Below, piece by piece: positions 15,001 to 28,700 of a stretch of 64,000 nucleotides of DNA. A program made the position numbers and the translations under genes. Below the pieces are notes generated by a model. That model was not told the DNA's origin. It worked only from the letters and a program-made list of their open reading frames with translations, and made no database searches. The stretch is taken from positions 842,001-906,000 of the forward strand of contig JACEVL010000083.1 in assembly GCA_020284085.1 (NCBI GenBank), written 5' to 3'. The DNA comes from Aporrectodea caliginosa. Taxonomy: Eukaryota > Annelida > Clitellata > Crassiclitellata > Lumbricidae. Positions within the stretch are counted from its first letter, which is position 1, and each line of letters starts with the position of its first letter.

Positions 15001-18000
15001 TGCATCGCCAACGCTGAGCAGCTCTGATGAGTCCGGTGTGAGTACAACACGGCTTATTGACTCAGAATGTCCAATGAACACCTACAGAAGATCATACAAA
15101 CTCACAGCACTCACATTCAAGAGGCTAAAATTCATTAGGCTATACTTATACTAGAGACTGCTTTAACATTACCAGCTTCAACTATTTCATAAGAAAAAGC
15201 AGATAACTGACTTTCTGGCACGTATGGTAGAAGCCTACTCAACAAAATGATCTAATTATTCCAATTAAAATTATAAAGAAAATCTTTACAAATAATTCAA
15301 GTTAAAAAATGGCATTTAAATTTAAAGCTGTTCAGTTCTCTTTTCTATTGTTTTGTGCACATTTAATAAGAATTTTTATTAAATAGCGAAAAGTAAAAAA
15401 CCAGCTTAATGGTTCTTAGACGGGACTTTCATAAGGAACATCATTCAATATTTTCAAGTCTTTATTTAAATGCCATCTTACAAAAATTTTCGGAATTGCA
15501 GAACAGTTTAGCTCTGTTTAGTTCCAGCCACGGACACTCATTCGTAACTTTGACTGATTTTAGATAGCAATATGTTTTATGTATTTTTGGTATCAATAAA
15601 GTATCTCTTAAATTGAATCCAAAGTGATATTTACCTGGAAGTTCAAATCAAGCCTCATGTGATAGTCCCAGACTTTAATAACTTTATCCCCAGCAGTCAC
15701 CAGGTGGCGACTGTCCTGTGAGACATCCAGTGATGTACAGCCACTGCGATGGATGTTATCAATCTGAGCCACAAACACATAAAACCAAACAGACATACAA
15801 TTCAAAGATTTTGTCCTGCAAAATTTTTTAAACAATCCAATAAAGTCACCAAAAAGATCAAAATAATCTTCCAAGATATCCTAGAGAGGTGTTGGATAAA
15901 ACGGACTCAAAGTAGCAACACACCTCACAGTGAACCTCACAGTTACACCAAAAACTCATTTGGCATCCTGATGAGCTTTAACTCTTCTAGTTTACATAGA
16001 AAACTCTGCTAGTTTTCACACAGACCTCTTCTAGTTTGCATAGAAAATTCTTCTGGTTTACATAGAAAACTCATAGTTTACAAAAAATCTCATAGTTTAC
16101 ATAGAAAACTCCTCCATTTTACATAGAAAAATCTTCCACTTTACACAGAAAACAGCAGCAATCAACTGGCATAACCTCTGCAAGTAGCTTTCCAGTCCTT
16201 GCATCAAATTTCAGAAGCTTATTGCTGGCTGTAGTCACAAGAAGTTGCTTCATGGATGTTGGTGAATATTTCACTTTCACAGCACTGTCTATCACATTGC
16301 GACCGCTGTCGACTGTATTCAGATTTGATATGTCAATGCGCATCACCTAAATGAAAAATCACACACTAATTAGCAACCAAGACAAGCAGGGCCTTTGAAG
16401 GTCTTAAAATGATCTGAAAAGGAGATTCATACATACACAAAAACAATTCCACAAATGTTAACAGCCAGAGTATCAAATCCAAAGCCATTATTACAAAGCA
16501 CAAGGCATTAATTAAGGCTCTCTGCTATGGAATGACCTGCCTACTATAACTCGAGCTGTGATGTTATCTGGGGGCACTAATGTTTCTGCTCGTTCTCTTA
16601 AGACTTTTCTTTTCTCGAGGCGCCCTTCACACTGGAAGCGCCTCTGATTAGGTTGTACTGCGAGAGGTGCTTTATAAATCCGTAAATAGAATAGAATAGA
16701 ATAGAATTAATCGATGGTTCCTGGCATCTAATCCTGCTGTAAATCTTTGCATATATAATGTGCAGAGAAGTTTGAAACCAACTTACAATGAAGAGATTTT
16801 GGTTGTATGTAAAATTAACAGTTTAAATGTGTTTTACAGTGAGCACAGAAATTACCCACAAAATGCACAAAATGCATAGAAGTTAAAAGGTGATCAATAT
16901 TAAAAAAACTTGGCCATCCAGTAAAACTCAGTAAACTCAGTAAGTGCATATGCCTAATCATATATACATGTAAATAATTCAATCAATCAATCAATCAAAA
17001 GTTTTATTGCCACCGTTTCAAAATATTAAGCATACAATTTTCCGCTCTGATTAGAAACGCACAATAGGAGGCCCAGAAGGGACCAAAGTCCCGCTAACTA
17101 GGGACACCTAGATGAGTGTTACATTTAACAAAACAAAGCCAATGAACATCAAGAATTAACAGTAAACCACAGAAAGTGCAATAGTCATGAGCAGCATAAC
17201 ATGTCACTTTTTTTGTCTTAACTAGATAAAACATATTTCTACTCGCAAGGTACACGTGAATTACAGTCATTAATTAAGTGTAGGCGTAGCATTTTCTTAA
17301 ACATGTGTAAGTTTCGTGCATCGCGAATGTCCTTGGGAAGGTTGTTCCAAATGGCAGTACCAACAGATTTAATGGAGAATAGGCGTGTATTGGTGTGAGC
17401 AAAAACAGGACGAAAGGCTTTAGCATTTCTTGTTTGGTAAGAGTGTATTTCTGTACCATGCTGGAAGAAACCTCTAAAGGCCAGAGGGAGTAGGCCATGC
17501 TCGTATCTATACAGAAACTCCCCAATTTGAACCGTCTTGATCTGCTCAATGTTAAGCAATTTTAGGATAGAGAATAAAGGAGCTGTGTGTTCTCGTGGAC
17601 AGGCTCCTGCCACAATGCGTATTGCTCGCTTCTGAAGGATTACTAGTCTGTTCAATCTTGTGTCGTATGTTGAGGCCCATATCAGATTACAATAGGTTAG
17701 ATAAGGATATACAAGAGAATAATATAACTTCATTCGAATTGGTTGGGGTAACAAATAAGAGGTACGAGCTAGAATACCTACATTTTTTGCAATTTTAATG
17801 GCGATATTATGTATGTGTTCCTTCCAAGTCATGTGTTGATCCACATATACCCCTAAGAATTTAGTCGAATTAACCTGAGTAATGGGAACATCGTTAATAT
17901 TCAACGACATCTGGTTATCTAATGGCCCAGATTTCCTATGTGATTTAAATATAATGAAGTTCGTTTTTTCCAAATTAAGAGTAAGTTTGTTAGCACAGAA

Positions 18001-21000
18001 CCAATCAGCTGCCAATGTAAGTTCTGCATTGACAGTTTCAAAAAGAGAGTGCAGTGACTTGTGGGAGTAAAAGACATTAGTGTCGTCAGCGAATAGAATA
18101 AAGAATAAAATTGATGATACATTAGGCAGGTCGTTAATGTAAATGAGAAATAACAAAGGACCAAGGTTAGATCCTTGGGGTACCCCAAAGTTAATTACCT
18201 TAAGATCAGAGAGGGCTCCATTACAACAAACGCATTGAAGACGATTGTCAAAATAGCTGGCAAACCAGTCGAGCTGCATTCCACGATTATTCATGCATAT
18301 CGATTATATACACCTAGACTAGTTAATAGTTATCTTCTTTGCACAGTTTCTTTATAAAATTTTCAAAGTTGACATAGGGTAAGTACGCTCAAACTAACAA
18401 ACATGTTAATTTTCAACAAAAGCAAATCAAAATCGGAAATCAAAATGGATGCTACTTATTGTTGAACCATAGCACAATCAACTGCAGCTGACCTCATCGA
18501 GGGACTTTGCATTGACAACGCTAACTGCAAAATCTGTTGGACCAACAAAGGCAATCGATCGACCATCTGGGCTGATTGCCAATGCTTCAGGGGCATACTT
18601 GTCTCCCACAGCAACCGTATTGCCTAGCAACCGAAGCAGCTGGTACAGGTTGTTGGCAGCATCGTGAAGAGCAATGGAGCCAAGAGCACCAGCGCTGTAG
18701 AGGAAGTCACCATTCGGATTGAACACAAGACCAGTTACAGAACCACGGTGTTGTCTAAAACAGAAGATATCGAAGAAATACTCAATGCCTGAAACTTTTG
18801 AATCAGTATGACAAAGCTAGCCTCTCCCATTCAAAGTAACTGCATGCTAGGTCGGCAAAATGTCCCTTCTCTGGAAAATCCATTTTGCTCCCTGTTTGCT
18901 AAGGCTATGACAACAGTTGTAAAAAAACTGTCCTGATTTGGACAACTTACCCTGCAGCATACCACTTCTTCTAAACCTGGTTAGTGCTCACATTATTCAG
19001 CACATAGAGCCAGCAATCGTCAACACATACACACATACAGATATAAATACAGACATACATAGGGACATTTATGCACATGTCTGTTGCCGTAGATACCTCC
19101 AGATGCAATGATTGTTGATTTAGACAAAACACATAACACAAACTGATGTTCATGAGCGATTGGCTATGAAAAGTAATACGATTGTTTCATTAGGAAAATA
19201 TGATAGATCAAGAGAAATGCTATAACCGATTGAAATCATGTGATCTTCTTCCATAAAAGATATGACTCCATAATTACGATAATTCACAGTTCACTCTATC
19301 ATAGCACAGACTGATCTGTAAGTCATGTTTAATCATGAATTCAAAATGGTAAAAAACTTCATACTTGTGTTCTGCTATCATGCTCATGGTTCCGATATTA
19401 AAGACGCGCACAGTCCCAGAATCAAATCCGCAGGCAATGATCTGCTGACTCGGGTGATAGGCAATGGCACATGGACTCTCCCTTGGTGCGGTGAAGTCAG
19501 ACAGCTACAACAATGAAAAAGTCACATATAAATTGTATGCAACGTAAATCAAAATGGTGGACAGGAAAGGCTCAAACTATAACAAATAAACATACCACAG
19601 CGTGTAGAATGGGAACAGTCAGTTTAGTTTTTGACGAACCTCTTACTAAAGTGGTAATCTTGTGCTCTATAGTGAGTTAAGGAACTGTTATTCTCACACA
19701 CAGCCATGTACTGGTATATGAGCCAATAATATTAGAAATGTGATGTACTTGGAGACCTTGAATCTAAAAAGCTTATTACCTGAAAACAGATTTCATCACC
19801 AGGTTTGAATCGAACTTTAGGTGCCCTACACATGTTTACAGGCTAAATTCTTATGTCCCACTTCCACTGTCTGGCACACAATTCTGCTTGCGGGCACAAA
19901 CCTTAGGAGCCTAATGTGTATCGTTGCTACTCCAGCCTAGGCTGTCCAGCTGTTTGGTTGTTAATTTGACTTTACTTGACAAACCTTTCAACTGAGCCCA
20001 GTTTGATAGACTCTTGAACTTCACATTCCATTATCTTACCTTACCCACCTTACCTTACTTAGGTAACTTTCATTGGCTGAAATGATGTTTACCGTTTGGT
20101 TGCTAATTTGACTTCAGCAGTCCAGCTGCTTGGTTGCTAATTGACTTTACTCGACAAACGTTTCAACTTAAGGACCACGAGTCCAGTTTGAGTCAAACTT
20201 CACATGCAGTAACCTTACCTTACCCACCCTTACCTTACTTAGATAACCTTCTTAATGAGTGCTTCTGTGGCTGAAATGGTATTTACCAGCTGCATTGTGT
20301 CCAGATCCCAGATGCGAATTGTGTGGTCATCGGAAACTGTGGCCATGCGTTTGTAGTGAGAATCAAGTGACATTGACAGTATGCGACCAGTATGCGATCG
20401 CATAATGGTCGTATAAGCTCGTGTTGAAATGTCAAGGATACCAACATTTCCCTTAAAAGACAAAGAACACAACAACACATGATAGCAAGCCTGCAGCATG
20501 GCAATACCTGCAAACCCAAACAAACTGAGAAGAATACATAAAAAACCACAAGTACATCTATAGGCATCGATGTTTATGTTATACCACGATATTACTTCAG
20601 AAACAGTACGCATTACCATATCATTCTAAATAACTGATTAGACTTTTTCTTGTATCAACAACTCGAATAACAACTGCAGGTTAATGCTCAGTAACTGCCG
20701 ACCACACAATGTTCAGAAGATTCAACCATCCCCAGTTACTAACTATACAGGCAAGTCTTCAACAACAAAAATAGAGAAACAAGCACACGCAATTGGCTTA
20801 ATATTGTCCAATTGTCCACAATAATGGTCATTGTTCAAGATCACCTGCAGTAACTGGCTTATACAACCTCTATCTTATTTTAGATCATTATTCCGCATAA
20901 GCCACATCTAGTTCTACTGTTCTAGTTACTTGCTAAGCAGAATTCACATAAAAGTCTTACGGTGCAGGTTCCGGCCAGTAATCGCAATCCATCCGATGAG

Positions 21001-24000
21001 ATGTCAGTCGCGGTTACTGGTCCATCGTGTTCCATTTCAAGGTAAACGTGCTTGAAGTCAAGAGGCCAGAGACGAATGTAGCCGTCATCCGAACCAGTGA
21101 CACAGAAGGCCTCATTGACACACAGACAATTCAGCGCAATACCAGAACCTTAACATCAACAAATTTTCAGTTATTCAAAAACAATGAGTCACCTCATTAT
21201 CAGAAATTTTAACACTATCTGAACAATGCTTATCTGATTCTGCAAAGAAGTAGGTAAGGTAAGTGAACCCTTTAATGACGAGAGTGTACTAAAAGTAACT
21301 GGGAAACCAATGCACCTCATCGTTAAAGGGTTAATAGCTGAATGGTGCCGAAACTATGAAGTCTTACTTATCAAGTTTTGCATAAATGCCTGTTTATAAA
21401 AGCATCAACTATTGCATGGAGTGCTTTAATGAGTCTCTGTTTAAAAGGCTCTAAATAAATGCACAATTGCAATTACAGCTGACTCCAGCAAATGTAAATG
21501 GTAATCCCCACGTCATCTTTCAGTTGCTAAAAGAAAACTAAACATGGCATTAAAATCCAGCCGAGAAGCCACAAAGATTTAATTCTATAAGAATAAGAAA
21601 TTTTGCTACCACTGAAGATAGTAGAAACATAAATCTAACCTGACGTTGCTTTATCTTTGGCAGTCACTGGCTGAAGTCGACGCACGTGACGAATGGCGAC
21701 TTTCCTGTAGTCGACTTCAAAAACATGTCCAGACCGACTGCCAGCATAACTGCAAAACAAGACATTCACCCTCTGAAGCTAGCAAACTCCTTGCTCACTA
21801 CTAGGCACAACACAGGCATCTTAAGGAAATACCTAAGTTATCCAGTTGTCAACTCCACATAAAGAAGATCTTTCCATATCATGAAAATTACATAGAGCAA
21901 TTCTCTAGTTATGTACATTTTCGAATTTCACCAGTAATCACATAATTATTCAAATTTCACCAGTAATCACATATTCGAATTTCACCAGTAATCACAGGTG
22001 GTGCTCAAGAAAGCTCTGAGAAGGTGAGCCAATTTTCTCCTAGGCAGAGTCTACAGTTGATTACAGAGTATTTCCACACTTAAACTCTGTGTCTGCAAGT
22101 CTTGACCAGTATTAGCAAATCTCAAATCTCTTGTCAAAAATGAACAGGACATTCTAAACAGATTGATTTTACAATGTCACTCTTATACACAAGCCATAAT
22201 ATTAAGAAGTAAATTGATCACTTTATAAATGATCAAATACAATACAATACAATAAATAATGGTTAAATTATGTTTTTACGTTACAGTATCTGCCTGTAGC
22301 AGTTTATTCACGTAAAGAACTATTCAAAGAAGAACTGACACAACTCGGTCCAGTGGGTCTTTCGTTGGCTCATAACCAGCTTCAAAGCAGCAATCGGTAA
22401 ATTCCATTGTATGGTATTCGCCCAAGTTAACTGGAGCCGAACGAAGATTGCCATCCTTAACTCGCCACAATCGAATATTGTCTCGTCCACAAGAAACCAT
22501 CCTGTCGAAAATGCGAAACTATTCAAATTAATTAAAAGCTACAGAGAAAAAACTAATCGTTAAATTAAATCAGGTCGAATAATGCATGCATTCTGTAAAC
22601 AGGAGATTCTGCTTTTAATATTAAGAAGAAAATTATATGACTAGATGGCAAAGTTAGAAGTAAAACAAGTTGTGAAATAGACTATAAATTATTTAAATGC
22701 ATCATATTCTCATCTTCGACTACCATAGTACTTAAGCACAGATTCCACACAGAATTCACACCACATAATCATGGGTTAAAATATGTGGCATTCAAAGATT
22801 AGGCTCAGCTCAATATTGTATTGTATTGTATAATAAGACCTCACTCAAAAGGTGACAATCACCAACGCTACAAAGTCGAGCCAGAAGTTGCCCCCAGAAG
22901 TAGCAAATGCAGGCCTGCTCTGAAATTCGACTGAAATTAGTCCAAATTGAAGATATACATTCTTCCGAGCAATTTTTATATTAATTCTAACAAAATTACA
23001 AAGGCTAACCTTTAAGACTTCTTTAACCTATTTTAAGATTAGCCTTTAATGATTTGACAAATAAAAACAGAAACCTAGATTCGTCAAATGCAGCAATCTT
23101 CATGTTGACGATGTCGACATCCGTATGAGCCTTAACCATCACAGACACCTGGCCACCTTTGCTAACTTGTTCAGTATTCCAGACAACCACCAACTGCAAC
23201 ATCAACATCCATCTAGAGTTATCAACCCCAACTCTTGCCTTGTAGCTTAGTTTGCTTCAGGATCAAGAAAACCACTCACTATAGCCAATATAGTTAGTGG
23301 TCTGACACTAATGGCCAATTCCCATTATATAATTTCGCTATATAACGTGTCAGCAATTCCATAACATACATTGTTATAACGTGTCACTAGGTCATAGTTT
23401 AGTATCAACATAAGACAGTAGCAAATAATAATAATAATAATCTTTTCTTTATTGACGAGCCTGACAAACGCACTGCGCTGTACATTTACATGTTATGCAA
23501 TTGAAACAATTCACAAGAGTACAAATGACAGAAGACATAAATCTTAACTACTAACAGAACAGACAGCCTGCAATACACGGCGCTAATAGCAGCCTACAAA
23601 GCATGTCTCTCCTAGCAAAGCTATGCCAGGCAAAGCATCTGCAAGCCAGTTCATCAAAATGTATAAAAACTGGAGAAAATCCCCAGTTGTTTCCCATTTC
23701 TACCTCTCCTTCTTGATGTCCCTCAATCTGCCCTTTCCCTCCTATTGCCCCTTCAATTTCGCTTAGTGGACAACCTATGGATAGCCTAGAGACGTCTGTG
23801 CGTAAGTGTGTCTGGTTCCTTGTTCCTCACCCTGCAAATAATAGGCAGAGGAACAGGCAACCAGCACTTCTTGAAACATTCAGCCATCCAATCAACTCTA
23901 GTAATATAATTCACCAGAAGGTTCCAATGACGGATCACATACAAATTATTCTATTGATATTCAGTTGGCAAATATATTGCAGTAACGAACAACCATTGCA

Positions 24001-25705
24001 AAACAATCTAGCTCATGATGCACTTTATCATAATATACTACCTGTAATAACAATTTTAACTGTTCTAATACTACAATATTTTCATTCAAATTTCAAAAGT
24101 GAATGGCATATATTTACATATTTTCCATGCGAGTCTTTTCCCACTCCACAGAGGGAATTTCCACTGTGAGACATGCTGCAAGTCAACAGATCATTCATTT
24201 GAACAATGATGCTCAGGATATTTAAGAATAGGTAGATCTACGTCTTTAAAACTCTAAATAATATCAAAACTCTTATGATTTTTCTGCTCTACATTTTGAT
24301 TCTTCACACTGCCTACGTTTCATTCTTCTCTTGAAACCTTCTATGCCCTGAAATTACAGCCCTATACAGGTAGCCGAGGGACTACACGTAGCTTCGTCAC
24401 ATCACAATCTGAGGTATTATAATAGAAGAAGCAGAAGAAGAGCAGTTCCTTAAGCTAGCCCTGAGGCAACCATGGGTATGTAGTGTTAGCGACTTCATTT
24501 TCTTAGCCTCGGCATATGAGGGCGAGTGGCCAGTCCTCTCCCTTGCCGTCTCATCTTCCCACCAACAGCATACGGTCAGTATACTCATTATAGCTGAGTT
24601 GGCTAGGTCATCCAACCAAATTTCCGTCTTGGTGAGAATTTGAACCCTTGACCTCTCAATTGACTGAGGAATAATAATAACTTAAGTAAATTAACATTTA
24701 CTGAAAATGGCATTGAAACAGTAAATGAAGAATTTTAACTTTTAAACTCTTTCTGTTAAATTTTAGGTATGAAAGTGCATGTTTGCATGTGCTTGCACAG
24801 AAGCAAGTGTGCATGCAAGCACAAAAGTAAGCTAGTGTCCAGATAATTCCATGCAACCACTGGCAAAGTCATTTTCATTTTTCCAGAACATCACTCAGAC
24901 ATTCTATGCACCACTTTATTTACTGCAGCTCTGGCATAGCAAGGATGTTACCAAGATTTTTATTACATTACATACATAAAATCTGTTAGAAAGCAATTTA
25001 AAGTATTGGTTACAGCTAATGCATTAGTTAAAGTTAAAACATTGGTTGCAGTTAAAGCATTGGTTAAGTTAAAGTGAAAAAGGTTAACCTTAGACAAGTA
25101 AGTGAGTGAGCATGAGTCTTGAACATGGCTAAACACTCTCCAGTCTGAAACCTCCAGACGCGGACAACACTCTGTGATCCAGTCTGACCCGAAGCAAGAA
25201 GGGTTGATGAACCGTTCAGACTAATACTTGACACCTAAACACAGCACAACTACTACTCAAAGATCAAATAAATTTCATTAATCACTTCAGTCAAGTGACA
25301 CTGCACTCCTACGGTCAACTAACTGATATCCCAATAAAAAGACGGCATCATCTCAAAGACTCAATAAGATTGTGGAGTATGTCATCTATGATGTCAAAGA
25401 ATAATATGCCATCATTCAGCGTATATCTTTCTAAGTTTTGAAATGGACCAACCCCAGGTGCGGTTTATGTATTGCTCTTACCAAACAGCATCCACAGATT
25501 AATGCTCCATGCATAACTGGTATAAACATTTCCTTCAATCGGCCCTTGAGCAGGCAATGGACAAATCCAAGGGTCCTCAACATGGGGCCAATGCATTGCA
25601 TTACTTGGTTGCTTCCCATCTTACTCTGGTTACAGGGGCACCTGTGTGTAAACAAGTTACACAGACTCAACCCACAACAGCCCAAGCCGTGAGTGCATCA
25701 ACTAC

Positions 25706-25746
<41 letters not shown>

Positions 25747-28700
25747 TTTCGTTTATTCCGAACACCAGGCTGACAGAACGCAGCTTGTAACATTAGTTAG
25801 TTGTATATTTATAAATGTGTTCAATGACTGTTCATTTGTATGCACCTTGTCCTGTCTGGATATCGTTAAAATATGATTGGCAACAAGTTATGGACAATAA
25901 GTGACTGACAGTAACAAATGAAAGACAACAACAACATATGAAACAATGAGGTAAGGCCCACCTTGTCTGTGTGTCCAATGAAGAATCTTTGCTGACCATT
26001 TGACGCCTGCATCGCTATGACGACAGCATGGCAGGGATAGACACAAACTGTCCCTGTGCTATTCCACAGAACCTAAACAAGTCAATTGAATTTAGAGCCT
26101 TAACATATCACTAGCTTTATCAAATTAACAGAGCTCTTAAAATCAGTATATTCTGTAAATAGAAATTTCAAGGGTGCCATATCTATGAAAATTGTTGCTA
26201 ATCATTGAACAAATAATGTTGACTATGGTACAGAAGTTCTTATCTTAAATTGATTTCCAATCTGTTCTAGAATGTAGTCCTAGTATAACAAACTGAATTA
26301 AAACAGCAAAGATAATTTAATGAAAAAAGTACAAAATTACCTGACAGATTAATCTAACAGAAAGTAATCTATCAACAAGTTATAATAATAATATTCATTT
26401 ATTAATTCAAACTGACAAGCACGCGGTAAGATTACATGTCATAATAGTAACAGATGATAACAAGTTTAACACAAGTCGAATTTAACTGTATGGCAGCCTG
26501 CAAAGCACCTATCTGTCCTACTGCTCATTTTACAGTCACTCTCAGGGAGTTGAAGGCTGCGTCAACTTTATCGGGCTAGCTGATATTGAATTCACGTCCT
26601 TCTGATATTCGTGTTAGCGTGTTACCATTCAACCATCTCCTTACCCCACTTATATAAGTCGTAGATGGATAACAGAAACAAAGAGACACACTGGGAACTG
26701 CAGAGATAAATCTAACAATCAATTTACCAATTAGCCAGTTGCAACCAAACTGCCGCAGAAAATGACTCACATTTCTTGTAGATGCTCCGCCAAATCCAAC
26801 AATTCTTCTCAGCTTCAGAATTGGATCAGGCTTCAGACACTGAGGTCAAACAGAAATATCAGCAGTCATAGAAAAAGATCATATATGAACACTGAACAGT
26901 CAATGCTAATTAACACTTTAACAATGAACTGCATTGGTTTCCCATTCACTTTTAGTACAGTACACTTTCATCATTAAAGTGCTAAACGACTGTATCTGGC
27001 CATTTGTAAAGCATCTTCTAAAAATCTCCATGTGGTATTATAACAGATCTAAGCAGGTGCTTCTTAAGATGGCTTGAAAATGTAAATACATGGTTGGTAA
27101 AAACTACAAGAAGTTGTGAATGAAATAAAACCAATCATGGAAAACAAATATAAGAATAGACTTACATGTAATGTATATTATATTAATGTGAAAAAACTCA
27201 CTTTGTAAGTATCTTTCACAGGAGGAAGCACTGCACTTCCACCTACTTTACTTGACACAACCTAAAGGAATAGATACAAGATATATTAACTTTTATTTCT
27301 TATTTCTCACATAATAAATTTCGCAGCACACAACACCAGTGTCAAAAACAACTAATAAAACTCAAACATATTTGTAGACAAACTGAAACCGACTTAGCTA
27401 AAAATGAAGTAAAATTAAAAATCTTAAAGACAATTAATCCTTTAATGACAAACTACATTGGTTTCCCAGACACATTTAGTACAAGCTCATCGTTAAAGAG
27501 TTAAGCAACTGAAACAAAGAATGAATTACGGATAGCAACAACCCAGTCTATCTCTGCACATCAGCAATAACAGAATTTAACTCAAACCTCAACAACTTAA
27601 GAAATTTAACTTAACAACTTAACAACTTAAGATTGATCACAAATACTGTACCCTGCCTGTTTTAGAGTTTTCCTGGTGCACTAGCACTTTGTTTGTTTCA
27701 CGTGCATATACATGAACATCACCATCCTGTCCCTGCTGGACGCAAATATCCCCATTTTCGTCGACCCCAACCTGTGGCAACTTTGACGTCACTGGTCGTT
27801 TTGAGGCCTTAGAAACATAAGGAGAGAAGACAAAAAAATCAAAGAAAAACCTTGCTTAATAAAGACAACTACGATAAGAAATTTTATCTAAGAAATCTAA
27901 TAAAAATTTAGTACATTAAGAGGCAGAATTTGAAATTTGAAGCTAAATCAGCAGAAGGATAAACACTGACTATTTAGATATACAGCATTTATTTTTAAGA
28001 TGACCCTACGCTCAAAAGAAACGTCATATCTTTCTTAACAATACTTATATCAGACAACTCAGAAATTAAATTTCATTATATTATGCTGCGGTAAATTACA
28101 TTAATAAAGAAATCAGTGCTACATAATGCTAACATCAGACAATGCTACATCACTGGCCTTTGAAAATATGAATCAACATTATAACTAAAAACATGCTACT
28201 TAGTATTGACAACATACATTTGGCGGTTTTGTCATGTTGTAAAGTGACGGAGTTGTTTCTGATTTAGTGACATGAACCGTCCTTGAATCGGCTCTCTGTG
28301 GATTGCTGTTCCCTTTGCCTCCCTCTGGAACATGAAACCAATAAATTCCAATTTAATTTCATTCAAATAGCCATCTATTTACTTATAGACACCAACATCA
28401 GGTCAATACAGTTTTACACAATCAACTCAACAGAAACTGATATATTACAAAATACAAAAAAGACAAGAATAGATTAAGAATAACTTTACAAAGCATGGTA
28501 ATGTATGGTAAATTCTCACTTATTACGTGCTTATATCAGCAACAGTTTCAGAGGTGCACTTCACTGCTGTAGGATCTTTTGACTTAAGCACAGATGTAAC
28601 AGTAAGTAAGAATATCCTTTAATAAGCCAATTGCTAACCGCATTTTGGTGTAAAACAAACCAAAAACCAATCAGTCTTTTCTTTCTGAATTCATAACATG

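Noticed and set aside
22320..22526. 68-codon minus frame as its own gene
   Set aside because: It is a shadow of the WDR90 exon 22501-22340 in another frame.
23777..24169. 130-codon plus-strand frame
   Set aside because: Overlaps the antisense WDR90 exon 24175-24118 and a SINE; no independent support.
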